This document shows, piece by piece, positions 27,222 through 38,403 of a DNA stretch of 64,000 bases. The notes beneath the pieces are model-generated. The model ran no database searches. It was not told the DNA's origin and worked only from the letters and a program-made list of their open reading frames with translations. The position numbers and the translations under genes are program-made. The first letter of the stretch is position 1. Every line of letters starts with the position of its first letter. Source of the DNA: Lithobates sylvaticus. Taxonomy: Eukaryota > Chordata > Amphibia > Anura > Ranidae. The stretch spans positions 122,531,490 to 122,595,489 of the forward strand of contig CM053032.1 in NCBI GenBank assembly GCA_028564925.1, given 5' to 3'.

Positions 27222-30200
27222 AAATGGGTGCTGCTGAGAAGAAAATATAGGAGCTCTGTGTGCTGCCACTAACACACTAGAAGTCCTATGGGTGCTTCTG
27301 GAAGAAAATATAGGAGCTCTGTGTGATGCCACTAACACACTAGAAGTCCTATGGGTGCTTCTGGGAAGAAAATATAGGAGCTCTGTGTGATGCCACTAAC
27401 ACACTAGAAGTCCTATGGCTGCTGCTGAGAATAAAATATAGGAGCTCTGTGTGATACCACTAACACACCAGAAGTCCTATGGGTGCTTCTGGGAAGAAAA
27501 TATAGGAGCTCTGTGTGATGCCACTAACACACTAGAAGTCCTATGGGTGCTTCTGGGAAGAAAATATAGGAGCTCTGTGTGATGCCACTAACACACTAGA
27601 AGTCCTATGGGTGCTGCTGAGAAGAAAATATAGGAGCTCTGTGTGATGCCACTAACACACTCAAAGTCCTATGGGTGCTTCTGGGAAGAAAATATAGGTG
27701 CTCTGTGTGATGCCACTAACACACTAGAAGTCCTATGGGTGCTTCTGGGAAGAAAATATAGGTGCTCTGTGTGATGCCACTAACACACTAGAAGTCCTAT
27801 GGGTGCTTCTGGGAAGAAAATATAGGAGCTCTGTGTGATGCCACTAACACACTAGAAGTCCTATGGGTGCTTCTGGGAAGAAAATATAGGAGATCTGTGT
27901 GATGCCACTAACACACTAGAAGTCCTATGGGTGCTGCTGAGAAGAAAATATAGGAGCTCTGTGTGATGCCACTAACACACTAGAAGCCCTATGGGTGCTT
28001 CTGGGAAGAAAATATAGGAGCTCTGTGTGATGCCACTAACACACTAGAAGTCCTATGGGTGCTGCTGAGAAGAAAATATAGGATCTCTGTGTGATGCCAC
28101 TAACACACTAGAAGTCCTATGGGTGCTTCTGGGAAGAAAATATAGGAGCTCTGTGTGATGCCACTAACACACTAGAAGTCCTATGGGTGCTTCTGGGAAG
28201 AAAATATAGGAGCTCTGTGTGATGCCACTAACACACTAGAAGTCCTATGGGTGCTGCTGAGAAGAAAATATAGGATCTCTGTGTGATGCCACTAACACAC
28301 TAGAAGTCCTATGGGTGCTTCTGGGAAGAAAATATAGGAGCTCTGTGTGATGCCACTAACACACTAGAAGTCCTATGGGTGCTGCTGAGAAGAAAATATA
28401 GGATCTCTGTGTGATGCCACTAACACACTAGAAGTCCTATGGGTGCTTCTGGGAAGAAAATATAGGAGCTCTGTGTGATGCCACTAACACACTAGAAGTC
28501 CTATGGGTGCTTCTGGGAAGAAAATATAGGAGCTCTGTGTGATGCCACTAACACACTAGAAGTCCTATGGGTGCTTCTGGAAGAAAATATAGGAGCTCTG
28601 TGTGATGCCACTAACACACTAGAAGTCCTATGGGTGCTGCTGAGAAGAAAATATAAGAGCTCTGTGTGATGCCACTAACACACTAGAAGCCCTATGGGTG
28701 CGTCTGGGAAGAAAATATAAGAGCTCTGTGTGATGCCACTAACACACTAGAAGTCCTATGGGTGCTGCTGAGAAGAAAATATAGGAGCTCTGTGTGATGC
28801 CACTAACACACTCAAAGTCCTATGGGTGCTTCTGGGAAGAAAATATAGGAGCTCTGTGTGATGCCACTAACACACTAGAAGTCCTATGGGTGCTTCTGGG
28901 AAGAAAATATAGGAGCTCGGTGTGATGCCACTAACACACTAGAAGTCCTATGGGTGCTTCTGGGAAGAAAATATAGGAGCTCTGTGTGATGCCACTAACA
29001 CACTAGAAGTCCTATGGGTGCTTCTGGGAAGAAAAAATAGGAGCTCAGTGTGATGCCACTAACACACTAGAAGTCCTATGGGTGCTTCTGGGAAGAAAAT
29101 ATAGGAGCTCTGTGTGATGCCACTAACACACTAGAAGTCCTATGGGTGCTTCTGGGAAGAAAATATAGGAGATCTGTGTGATGCCACTAACACACTAGAA
29201 GTCCTATGGGTGCTGCTGAGAAGAAAATATAGGAGCTCTGTGTGATGCCACTAACACACTAGAAGCCCTATGGGTGCTTCTGGGAAGAAAATATAGTAGC
29301 TCTGTGTGATGCCACTAACACACTAGAAGTCCTATGGGTGCTGCTGAGAAGAAAATATAGGAGCTCTGTGTGATGCCACTAACACACTAGAAGTCCTATG
29401 GGTGCTTCTGGGAAGAAAATATAGGAGCTCTGTGTGATGCCACTAACACACTAGAAGTCCTATGGGTGCTTCTGGGAAGAAAATATAGGAGCTCTGTGTG
29501 ATGCCACTAACACACTAGAAGTCCTATGGGTGCTTCTGGGAAGAAAATATAGGAGCTCTGTGTGATGCCACTAACACACTAGAAGTCCTATGGGTGCTGC
29601 TGAGAAGAAAATATAAGAGCTCTGTGTGATGCCACTAACACACTAGAAGCCCTATGGGTGCGTCTGGGAAGAAAATATAAGAGCTCTGTGTGATGCCACT
29701 AACACACTAGAAGTCCTATGGGTGCTGCTGAGAAGAAAATATAGGAGCTCTGTGTGATGCCACTAACACACTAGAAGTCCTATGGGTGCTTCTGGGAAGA
29801 AAATATGGGAGCTCTGTGTGATGCCACTAACACACTAGAAGTCCTATGGGTGCTTCTGGGAAGAAAATATGGGAGCTCTGTGTGATGCCACTAACACACT
29901 AGAAGTACTATGGGTGCTTCTGGGAAGAAAATATAGGAGCTCTGTGTGATGCCACTAACACACTAGAAGTCCTATGGGTGCTTCTGGGAAGAAAATATAA
30001 GAGCTCTGTGTGATGCCACTAACACACTAGAAGTCCTATGGGTGCTTCTGGGAAGAAAATATGGGAGCTCTGTGTGATGCCACTAACACACTAGAAGTCC
30101 TATGGGTGCTTCTGGGAAGAAAATATGGGAGCTCTGTGTGATGCCACTAACACACTAGAAGTCCTATGGGTGCTGCTGAGAAGAAAATATAGGAGCTCTG

Positions 30201-33200
30201 TGTGTTGCCACTAACACACTAGAAGTCCTATGGGTGCTTCTGGGAAGAAAATATAGGAGCTCTGTGTGATGCCACTAACACACTAGAAGTCCTATGGGTG
30301 CTGCTGAGAAGAAAATATAGGAGCTATGTGTGATGCCACTAACACACTAGAAGTCCTATGGGTGCTGCTGAGAAGAAAATATAGGAGCTCTGTGTGATGC
30401 CACTAACACACTAGAAGTCCTATGGGTGCTTCTGGGAAGAAAATATAGGAGCTCTGTGTGATGCCACTAACACACTAGAAGTCCTATGGGTGCTTCTGGG
30501 AAGAAAATATAGGAGCTCGGTGTGATGCCACTAACACACTAGAAGTCCTATGGGTGCTTCTGGGAAGAAAATATAGGAGCTCTGTGTGATGCCACTAACA
30601 CACTAGAAGTCCTATGGGTGCTTCTGGGAAGAAAATATAGGAGATCTGTGTGATGCCACTAACACACTAGAAGTCCTATGGGTGCTGCTGAGAAGAAAAT
30701 ATAGGAGCTCTGTGTGATGCCACTAACACACTAGAAGCCATATGGGTGCTTCTGGGAAGAAAATATAGGAGCTCTGTGTGATGCCACTAACACACTAGAA
30801 GTCCTATGGGTGCTGCTGAGAAAAAATATAGGAGCTCTGTGTGATGCCACTAACACACTAGAAGTCCTATGGGTGCTTCTGGGAAGAAAATATAGGAGCT
30901 CTGTGTGATGCCACTAACACACTAGAAGTCCTATGGGTGCTTCTGGGAAGAAAATATAGGAGCTCTGTGTGATGCCACTAACACACTAGAAGTCCTATGG
31001 GTGCTTCTGGGAAGAAAATATAGGAGCTCTGTGTGATGCCACTAACACACTAGAAGTCCTATGGGTGCTGCTGAGAAGAAAATATAAGAGCTCTGTGTGA
31101 TGCCACTAACACACTAGAAGCCCTATGGGTGCGTCTGGGAAGAAAATATAAGAGCTCTGTGTGATGCCACTAACACACTAGAAGTCCTATGGGTGCTGCT
31201 GAGAAGAAAATATAGGAGCTCTGTGTGATGCCACTAACACACTAGAAGTCCTATGGGTGCTTCTGGGAAGAAAATATGGGAGCTCTGTGTGATGCCACTA
31301 ACACACTAGAAGTCCTATGGGTGCTTCTGGAAAGAAATTATGGGAGCTCTGTGTGATGCCACTAACACACTAGAAGTACTATGGGTGCTTCTGGGAAGAA
31401 AATATAGGAGCTCTGTGTGATGCCACTAACACACTAGAAGTCCTATGGGTGCTTCTGGGAAGAAAATATAAGAGCTCTGTGTGATGCCACTAACACACTA
31501 GAAGTCCTATGGGTGTTTCTGGGAAGAAAATATGGGAGCTCTGTGTGATGCCACTAACACACTAGAAGTCCTATGGGTGCTGCTGAGAAGAAAATATAGG
31601 AGCTCTGTGTGATGCCACTAACACACTAGAAGTCCTATGGGTGCTTCTGGGAAGAAAATATGGGAGCTCTGTGTGATGCCACTAACACACTAGAAGTCCT
31701 ATGGGTGCTTCTGGGAAGAAAATATGGGAGCTCTGTGTGATGCCACTAACACACTAGAAGTCCTATGGGTGCTGCTGAGAAAAAAAATATAGGAGCTCTG
31801 TGTGATGCCACTAACACACTAGAAGTCCTATGGGTGCTTCTGGGAAGAAAATATAGGAGCTCTGTGTGATGCCACTAACACACTAGAAGTCCTATGGGTG
31901 CTTCTGAGAAGAAAATATAGGAGCTATGTGTGATGCCACTAACAGACTAGAAGTCCTATGGGTGCTTCTGGGAAGAAAATATAGGAGCTCTGTGTGATGC
32001 CACTAACACACTAGAAGTCCTATGGGTGCTTCTGGGAAGGAAATATAGGAGCTCTGTGTGATGCCACTAACACACTAGAAGTCCTATGGGTGCTTCTGGG
32101 AAGAAAATATGGGAGCTCTGTGTGATGCCACTAACACACTAGAAGTCCTATGGGTGCTTCTGGGAAGAAAATATGGGAGCTCTGTGTGATGCCACTAACA
32201 CACTAGAAGTCCTATGGGTGCTGCTGAGAAGAAAATATAGGAGCTCTGTGTGATGCCACTAACACACTAGAAGTCCTATGGGTGCTTCTGGGAAGAAAAT
32301 ATAGGAGCTCTGTGTGATGCCACTAACACACTAGAAGTCCTATGGCTGCTGCTGAGAAGAAAATATAGGAGCTATGTGTGATGCCACTAACAGACTCGAA
32401 GTCCTATGGGTGCTTCTGGGGAAGAAAATATAGGAGCTCTGTGTGATGCCACTAACACACTAGAAGTCCTATGGGTGCTTCTGGGAAGAAAATATAGGAG
32501 CTCTGTGTGATGCCACTAACACACTAGAAGTCCTATGGGTGCTTCTGGGAAGAAAATATGGGAGCTCTGTGTGATGCCACTAACACACTAGAAGTCCTAT
32601 GGGTGCTGCTGAGAAGAAAATCTAAGAGCTCTGTGTGATGCCACTAACACACTAGAAGCCCTATGGGTGCGTCTGGGAAGAAAATATAAGAGCTCTGTGT
32701 GATGCCACTAACACACTAGAAGTCCTATGGGTGCTGCTGAGAAGAAAATATAGGAGCTCTGTGTGATGCCACTAACACACTCAAAGTCCTATGGGTGCTT
32801 CTGGGAAGAAAATATGGGAGCTCTGTGTGATGCCACTAACACACTAGAAGTCCTATGGGTGCTGCTGAGAAGAAAATATAGGAGCTCTGTGTGATGCCAC
32901 TAACACACTAGAAGTCCTATGGGTGCTTCTGGGAAGAAAATATAGGAGCTCTGTGTGATGCCACTAACACACTAGAAGTCCTATGGGTGCTGCTGAGAAG
33001 AAAATATAGGAGCTATGTGTGATGCCACTAACAGACTCGAAGTCCTATGGGTGCTTCTGGAAGAAAATATAGGAAAATATAGGAGCTCTGTGTGATGCCA
33101 CTAACACACTAGAAGTCCTATGGGATGCTTCTGGGAAGAAAATATAGGAGCTCTGTGTGATGCCACTAACACACTAGAAGTCCTATGGGTGCTTCTGGGA

Positions 33201-33768
33201 AGAAAATATGGGAGCTCTGTGTGATGCCACTAACACACTAGAAGTCCTATGGGTGCTTCTGGGAAGAAAATATAGGAGCTCTGTGTGATGCCACTAACAC
33301 ACTAGAAGTCCTATGGGTGCTTCTGGGAAGAAAATATAAGAGCTCTGTGTGATGCCACTAACACACTAGAAGTCCTATGGGTGCTTCTGGAAGAAAATAT
33401 AGGAGCTCTGTGTGATGCCACTAACACACTAGAAGTCCTATGGGTGCTTCTGGGAAGAAAATATAGGAGCTCTGTGTGATGCCACTAACACACTAGAAGT
33501 CCTATGGGTGCTTCTGGGAAGAAAATATGGGAGCTCTGTGTGATGCCACTAACACACTAGAAGTCCTATGGGTGCTGCTGAGAAGAAAATATAGGAGCTC
33601 TGTGTGATGCCACTAACACACTAGAAGTCCTATGGGTGCTTCTGGGAAGAAAATATGGGAGCTCTGTGTGATGCCACTAACACACTAGAAGTCCTATGGG
33701 TGCTGTTGAGAAGAAAATATAGGAGCTCTGTTTGCTGCCACTAACACACTAGAAGTCCTATGGGTGCC
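27222..33768. repeat. 64-bp satellite array, about 102 units
   Basis: Period 64 bp (for example GAAGAAAATA at 27301 and 27365). The unit runs GGGTGCTTCTGGGAAG, AAAATATAGGAGCTCTGTG, TGATGCCACTAACACAC, TAGAAGTCCTAT. Two main variants exist (TGCTTCTGGGAAG and TGCTGCTGAGAAG), plus marked ones (TATAAGAGCTC, GCCCTATGGGTGCGTC, GAGATCTG). These recur at 960 and about 1,472 bp, that is 15 and 23 units. A few units vary by one or two bases in length. The array begins about 30 bp upstream of the transposase ATG. Confidence 0.97.
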
Positions 33769-34544
33769 TTTGGGGTGCAATGCTGTGCTAACAGCACTGC
33801 GGTTGGTACTACTGCAATACTGTACTAACAGTAAGCACGCACCAGACTAATCCCCAGCAGCAGCTAAAAACACAATCAGCAGCAATGAATGATCAATGAC
33901 TTAGGTAGCAATGGTTTAGCAAAGAACTATCCAATGGTTTAGCAAAGAAGAGCAAATCTTTCTGGAGCAATGAATCAAGCAAAGACAGAATCAGCAGACT
34001 TATCTCTCCTAAAGCCGGAACCCATGTGACCGGCGCCGACGGCGTGTCGGCCTTTTAAATGGTGGGGCGTGTACTAAAGCCCCTGAGCTTTAATTGGCTA
34101 CAGGCGTCCTGCCTGTAGCCAATTATTGCTCTCCGAGTTTCAAGCTCTGTGATTGGCCAAGCATGCAGAATCAGCAGACTGATCTCTCCTAAAGTCGGAA
34201 CTCATGTGACCGGCGCCGACGGCGTGGCGGCCTTTTAAATGGTGGGGCGTGTACTAAATCCCCTGAGCTTTAATTGGCTACAGGCGTCCTGCCTGTAGCC
34301 AATTATTGCTCTCCGAGTTTCAAGCGATGTGATTGGCCAAGCATGCGGGGTCACAGTGCAATGCTTGGCCAATCATCAGCCAGCAATGCACTGCGCGGCC
34401 GCGCCGGCCGCAATGCATTGCGGGGCCGCTCGCATCACACGAATGTGGTACGAACGGCCCAAATAGTTCTGGGCTCGCCGAGCGAGCGAACGCCCGGTGC
34501 TCGATGCGAACGTGGGTTTGCATCGAGCACCGGGCCCATCCCTA
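33769..34544. promoter_or_regulatory. 5' end of the 12.9-kb hAT with a duplicated 180-bp segment
   Basis: This end is upstream of the transposase, which reads leftward. A segment starting AGAATCAGCAGACT is repeated at 33987 and 34167, period 180 bp. Each copy has a GACCGGCGCCGACGGC patch, CCTTTTAAATGG (TATA-like in both orientations) and CCAAT-type boxes (ATTGGCTACAGG, GATTGGCCAAGC). An inverted repeat around ATTGGCCAAGCAT occurs at 34331-34371. A promoter role is inference from position and motifs. Confidence 0.5.
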
Positions 34545-34552
34545 CTCACCTA

Positions 34553-34577
34553 CTATGTAACTATGCAACTATGTAAC
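34553..34577 (+). other. 3' terminal octamer repeats of the CR1-like LINE
   Basis: CTATGTAA, CTATGCAA, CTATGTAA form three 8-bp units directly after the hAT target duplication. Short octamer repeats end CR1-type LINEs, so this marks the 3' end of the LINE that starts near 247. Confidence 0.75.
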
Positions 34578-34579
34578 CA

Positions 34580-35063
34580 ACAGAACAAAACACATACACA
34601 AATCAATAAACTCCATATACATAATTCTATACCCACAGATGATAAAGAGGAAGGCAAAACCCCCCAATAAAGCATGTTCCCCCAAGAGGCAATCGAATAA
34701 TCCCATTATCCACTTATAAATATTAGTATCCACCCTTCTCCTTGTCCTCTGCGATAAACTTAAAGTGAATAACTCTACACTGAGTTCACTATATGGACCA
34801 CTTATATATTTACATGTTGATCATATCCCCCCTTAATCTCCTCTTCTCAAGAGAGAATAAATTCACTTTCTCTAATCTTTCCTCATAACTGAGCTCCTCC
34901 ATGCCTCATCAGTTTTGTTGCCCTTTTCTGCACTTACCCCAGTTCCCCAATATCCTTTTTGTGAACTGGTGCCGCAAACTGAACTGCATATTCCAGATAA
35001 GGCCTTACTAATTATTTGTACAGGGGCAAAATTATATCTCGCTCTCTGCAGTCCATACCTCTT
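34580..35063 (-). pseudogene. CR1-like LINE 3' fragment, minus strand
   Basis: The minus strand reads the C-terminal block near 34800-35060 (GATATGATCAACATG, matching the GGGGATATGATTT of the other copy; TTCTCTCTTGAGAAGAGG for the FSLEKR block). It is heavily decayed and cut at 35063 by TTAA and a new element. Independent of the long CR1 copy and in the opposite orientation. Confidence 0.65.
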
Positions 35064-35462
35064 TTAACCACAACATTCATTGTTCAGGGTGGACATCATA
35101 TGACGTCTGCCTGGAACACGCCTTGTGCGTGTCAGTGGGGCTGCGCTACAGCATGATCTGTGTCCATCAGACACAGCCAATGAATCAGTGTACCGGCTCA
35201 CTACCTGTACCATGTCATCGTTGTAACCAATCAGGTCAGATCACATGACAATTGTAAATTATGGATGGTGTCCTTTCATGCCATTCATTGTGTACAATTG
35301 TGTTGTTAGCTGTGATTGGTCACAGTGATCACATGGTACAGACAGGGACAATCACAGCCCATCTGTACCATGGGATTAGCTGTGGCCAATTACAGCTAAT
35401 CACAACAATACACACTGAATAATTCATTTAATTTAGTAAAAATAGTTGCTTATACCAATAAA
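35064..35462. mobile_element. TTAA-flanked element, partial third copy
   Basis: TTAA at 35064-35067 is followed by CCACAACATTC and then GGGTGGACATCATATGACGTC, comparable to the left ends of the elements at 2981 and 53916. It also has inverted repeats: ATGGTACAG/CTGTACCAT around 35334-35370, and GATTAGCTGT/ACAGCTAATC at 35374-35402. I could not find a matching right end with GTGG-TTAA, so it is probably truncated. Confidence 0.45.
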
Positions 35463-35935
35463 ATTCACTTTTTTATATTTTCTTAAAAGCCCTTTTCTTA
35501 ATTTTTATAGCTTTTTTAACTTTGGCCATAAGCCATGTAGGTTTAATTTTTAGCCTTTTAAATGTATTACCCATGGGAAAACAGTATATTTTGCACTGTC
35601 CGTATACAGTCGTTTTTAAGTATTACTATTTCTGTGCTGTGTTCATCAATGCCAATACTCCCTCCCAGTCTAGTCTTGGAGAGCATCCCTCAGCCTTGGA
35701 AAATTTGCTCTCTTAAAGTTAAGTTTTTTTTATCTTTCCAGTATGTACTTGTTGTTTACAGCTAATATTAAATTAAATCATGTAAATGTAATATAAAATT
35801 GTCTTGTAATAGGTTTAAAAATGTTTCCTTTTTAACTGTTAATGTAGTGCCATTACTCATTTCTCAGTTTCAACGTAGTTAAAATCCCCCATTATAATCA
35901 CTGCGCCGGTTTTGTTTATTTTGTGTTTCCAGTGC
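35463..35935 (-). pseudogene. CR1-like ORF2 fragment (endonuclease end to linker), minus strand
   Basis: The minus strand reads VIIMGDF at 35890-35907 and, about 400 bp on, PMGNTFKRLKIKPTWLMAKVKKAIKIKK at 35490-35575. That matches GDFNYP and PLGNTFKRANKGPGWLNSNVK in the plus-strand CR1 copy, with similar spacing (about 480 bp there). It is strongly decayed. It ends at the CTGAT duplication of the gypsy-like element. Confidence 0.68.
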
Positions 35936-35940
35936 CTGAT

Positions 35941-36461
35941 TGTCAGGAGCATTTAGTGCTCCTGTTCCTCATTCCAGCAGCCAGGGTTTTGGCTATGGCA
36001 CTCATAGTCTGTCTGTCCATCTGCAGGCTGATTAATGTGATCAGTCTCTGGGTGGAAACCAAGCCTGTTATAAGCCAGCTGAACCCTCATCTGAATGCTT
36101 GTGATAGACAGTGATACATGTGTTGTTCCTGATCAAGCTCCCTGTCTGATGCCCTGCTCTTCTAGATTGGATTTCCCTGTATATGACTTTGGAACGGATT
36201 TTGGATATTCCTTGAACCTGCCTTTTACCTAGACTGTCATAGTACCACGCTATCTGTCTGATAATTGCAAGTACCTGTTTGATTCGCTCAGTTCGCATCT
36301 GCCCTGGCGTGGTGTCCAGGCACTATAGCATTGTGTATAAGTCCTGGGGGAAACCGAGTACCCATAGGCCTGCTTGCCTTATGAGAAAGGGGACTGCTAT
36401 AGGTGAAGAACACAGTAGCCAGCTATAGTGTCTGACCACCTGCGTTGCTGTAGATGTGACA
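35941..36461 (+). repeat. 5' LTR of the gypsy-like fossil
   Basis: 521 bp from TGTCAGGAGC to GATGTGACA. It shares long blocks with 40484-40995, such as GGTTTTGGCTATGGCAC, TCTGTCTGTCCATCTGCAG and TATAAGCCAGCTGAACCCTC. Confidence 0.9.
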
Positions 36462-36499
36462 TTATCACAAGCCTTTAACAAAAAAAAAAAAAAAAATTC

Positions 36500-36573
36500 T
36501 GTGAAGATGGACTCTACACAGGCTTGTTTATTTGCTGAGGAAATTTGCAAACTTACATGCCAAGTACAGGAAC
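36500..36573 (+). pseudogene. Gag start remnant of the gypsy-like fossil
   Basis: An open stretch following a poly-A run reads MDSTQACLFAEEICKLTC and QVQELSV, resembling the start of gypsy-type Gag of the Sushi group. The hAT insertion begins just after it. Confidence 0.6.
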
Positions 36574-36631
36574 TGTCTGTGCAGTGCCGGGACAAGGTCA
36601 TTTGGTACCCAGGGCGAGGTTGGCAAACTGC

Positions 36632-36639
36632 CCCCCCCC

Positions 36640-36680
<41 letters not shown>
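36632..36680. repeat. C-tract and (CA)n microsatellite
   Basis: About 13 Cs followed by about 17 CA dinucleotides, within the hAT element. Confidence 0.95.
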
Positions 36681-36954
36681 AATATTTTCGGACCAGCAGC
36701 ATAGCATTGGAGCTCATTGTGGCAGTCAATAATTGCTTATCCTGCTATCGTCTAGCCTGCAGAGGAAGTATTGGGTAGAGGATAGCAGGTTAGGCAGTTC
36801 CTAATGGCTCAGTCCCTAGGATCAGTAAAGGATAATGGCCTACATGCCCTCTTACCAGACCCAGTGAAACTGCCGCAGTGATCCCTCCAGCTAGATGTTT
36901 TCTCACTCTGTGTTGAGTGGGGCGACTCTGGTCAGTAGTGTAGCATGTCTGTAC

Positions 36955-37615
36955 CCTGGTAGTGGCTCAGCCTGGCTCTCTATGGTGACTCTGGTTAGCA
37001 GCATGGCTCTTTCTGGTGGTTCTGGTAAGCAACGTGGCATCTGGTGGCTCTGGTTAGCAGCATGGCTCTCTGGTGGCTCTGGTTAACAGCAGGGCTCTCT
37101 CTGATGGCTCTGGTTAGCAGTATGGCTCTCTGGTGGTGCTGGTTAGACGCGTGACTCTCTCTGGTGTCTCTGGTTAGCAGCGTGGCTCTCTCTGGTGGTG
37201 CTGGTTAGCAGCGTGGCTCTCTCTGGTGGAGTTTGTTAGCAGCGTGGCTCTCTCTGGTGGTGTTGGTTAGCAGCGTGGCTCTCTCTGGTGGAGTTTGTTA
37301 GCAGCGTGGCTCTCTCTGGTGGAGTTGGTTAGCAGCGTGGCTCTCTCTGGTGGAGTTGGTTAGCAGCCTGGCTCTCTCTGGCAGCGTGGCTCTCTCTGGT
37401 GGCGCTGGTTAGCAGCGTGGCTCTCTCTGGTGGCACTGGTTAGCAGCGTGGCTCTCTCTGGTGGCACTGGTTAGCAGCGTGGCTCTCTCTGGTGGCGCTG
37501 GTTAGCAGCGCGTCTCTCTCTGGTTAGCAGCGCGTCTCTCTCTGGTTAGCAGCGTGGCTCTCTCTGGTGGTGCTGGTTAGTAGCGTGGCTCTCTCTGGTT
37601 AGCAGTATGGCTCTC
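36955..37615. repeat. 31-bp minisatellite with variants
   Basis: Repeated GTTAGCAGCGTGGCTCTCTC TGGTGG(c/t)(g/a)CTG units, clearest from 37150 to 37500 at period 31. Shorter diverged units (about 26-27 bp) lie at the left edge. Over twenty units in all. Confidence 0.92.
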
Positions 37616-38395
37616 TCTTTGGCTTCCCCCAGTACACTCCTCTTTTTCTGTTTCTGTCTTTTGGAGCAGTTAAAGTATGTCACTCATTCCCCCAGCTTGT
37701 TTCTGGGTTCCCGGCTCTCTCTCTCTTTTTTCCCAAGCTTGCTGGAGCACTTGCTGGGAGCTGTAGTCTCTTCCCTGTGGAGAGCAATGGGTCGGCGATC
37801 TTTTGGGACTACATGTCCCATAATGCTCCACTAGTCTGCTGTGATTGGCCCTGCGCTGTGGCCAATAGGGAGGGAAAAAGATATCTCTCCTCCCGCACTG
37901 CTGACAGGAGAAAGGGGGGCCAGTGGGGGAAACATTCTGACATCCTCGCCTCTCCCCTGTCACACCGCCGCTATCACAGCTTCACCGATGGGGGTGGAGG
38001 GAGGGGGGCTTGACAGCACCCACTACAACTGCCAGCTTTCTTTATGGTGTCACCCGGGTGAGGTCTGCCCCCCCCCCCCGCCCCCATAGCAATGTCACTG
38101 CTCCCATCCTGCCTCCGGCCAGCCTCTCAGTGCGTGACGCTAGGCAGGGAATACCAAGTGCCTGTAAGGGGGTGTATCTCCACTGACAGGGGAGTGAAAA
38201 AGGGAAGCGCTGGTCTATTCTAGGCTTGTGCCGGGTGCAGGAGCACATCGTTGCAGGTGTAGGTATTAGCGGCTGGTGTGTCCAGACAGTTTTAGAAGCA
38301 CACAGCCAGCACTTCACATGCGCCCCCTCTTTCCTCCAGTAAATAGTACCACCCAGGGCATCCGCCCCTTCCGCCCCCCCCTTGTACCGGCCCTG
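37616..38395. other. Right part of the hAT element, non-coding
   Basis: GC-rich sequence with an inverted ACTACATGTCCCATAATGC-type motif, a C-run at 38068-38083 and subterminal CGCCCC repeats. No gene seen. Confidence 0.6.
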
Positions 38396-38403
38396 TGTCT
38401 GTG

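Larger units (their letters stand above)
21613..34544 (-). mobile_element. 12.9-kb hAT transposon with transposase and 64-bp satellite
   Basis: The termini are TAGGGATG and its inverse CATCCCTA. The flanks are an exact 8-bp duplication CTCACCTA (21605-21612 and 34545-34552) within the CR1-like 3' end. Inside are two short tandem arrays, a hAT transposase with two in-frame stops, a 6.5-kb satellite and a duplicated 180-bp segment. Both ends carry subterminal GAACG/CGTTC motifs. For a hAT element (commonly 2.5-5 kb) it is unusually long, almost wholly because of the satellite. Confidence 0.92.
247..34577 (+). mobile_element. CR1/L2-like LINE, split into five segments by nested insertions
   Basis: Segments 247-2976, 4147-4594, 20496-20554, 20957-21604 and 34553-34577 read in order as one LINE: ORF1 with an esterase-like part, APE endonuclease, RT and C-terminal domain. 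The end carries 8-bp terminal repeats of the CTATGTAA type. At each gap the flanks rejoin after removal of one target duplication: TTAA, GCAATCTA, CTAG and CTCACCTA. Many stops and frameshifts show an old inactive copy. Clade assignment to CR1 rather than L2 is by the esterase-like ORF1 and the octamer 3' end and is moderately sure. Confidence 0.85.
36582..38395. mobile_element. Non-autonomous hAT element inside the gypsy-like fossil
   Basis: The 5' end CAGTGCCGGGACAAGG and the 3' end CCTTGTACCGGCCCTG form imperfect terminal inverted repeats. An exact 8-bp duplication TGTCTGTG flanks it (36574-36581 and 38396-38403). Inside are a (CA)n run with a preceding C-tract (36632-36674), a 31-bp minisatellite, and GC-rich sequence with no transposase. 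Confidence 0.88.

Noticed and set aside
27222-33768. Regular 64-bp repetition that could suggest a CRISPR array
   Set aside because: Units are contiguous with no unique spacers, the length is outside repeat-spacer norms, and the context is a eukaryotic transposon. It is a satellite.
34274-34576. GC-rich palindromic segment as a tRNA or snRNA gene
   Set aside because: No A/B box pair or cloverleaf. The palindromes are part of the hAT subterminal region.
37616-38395. Possible CpG-island promoter of a host gene near 37800-38100
   Set aside because: Lies wholly inside a hAT element with clear ends and duplication. No exon or splice signal follows.
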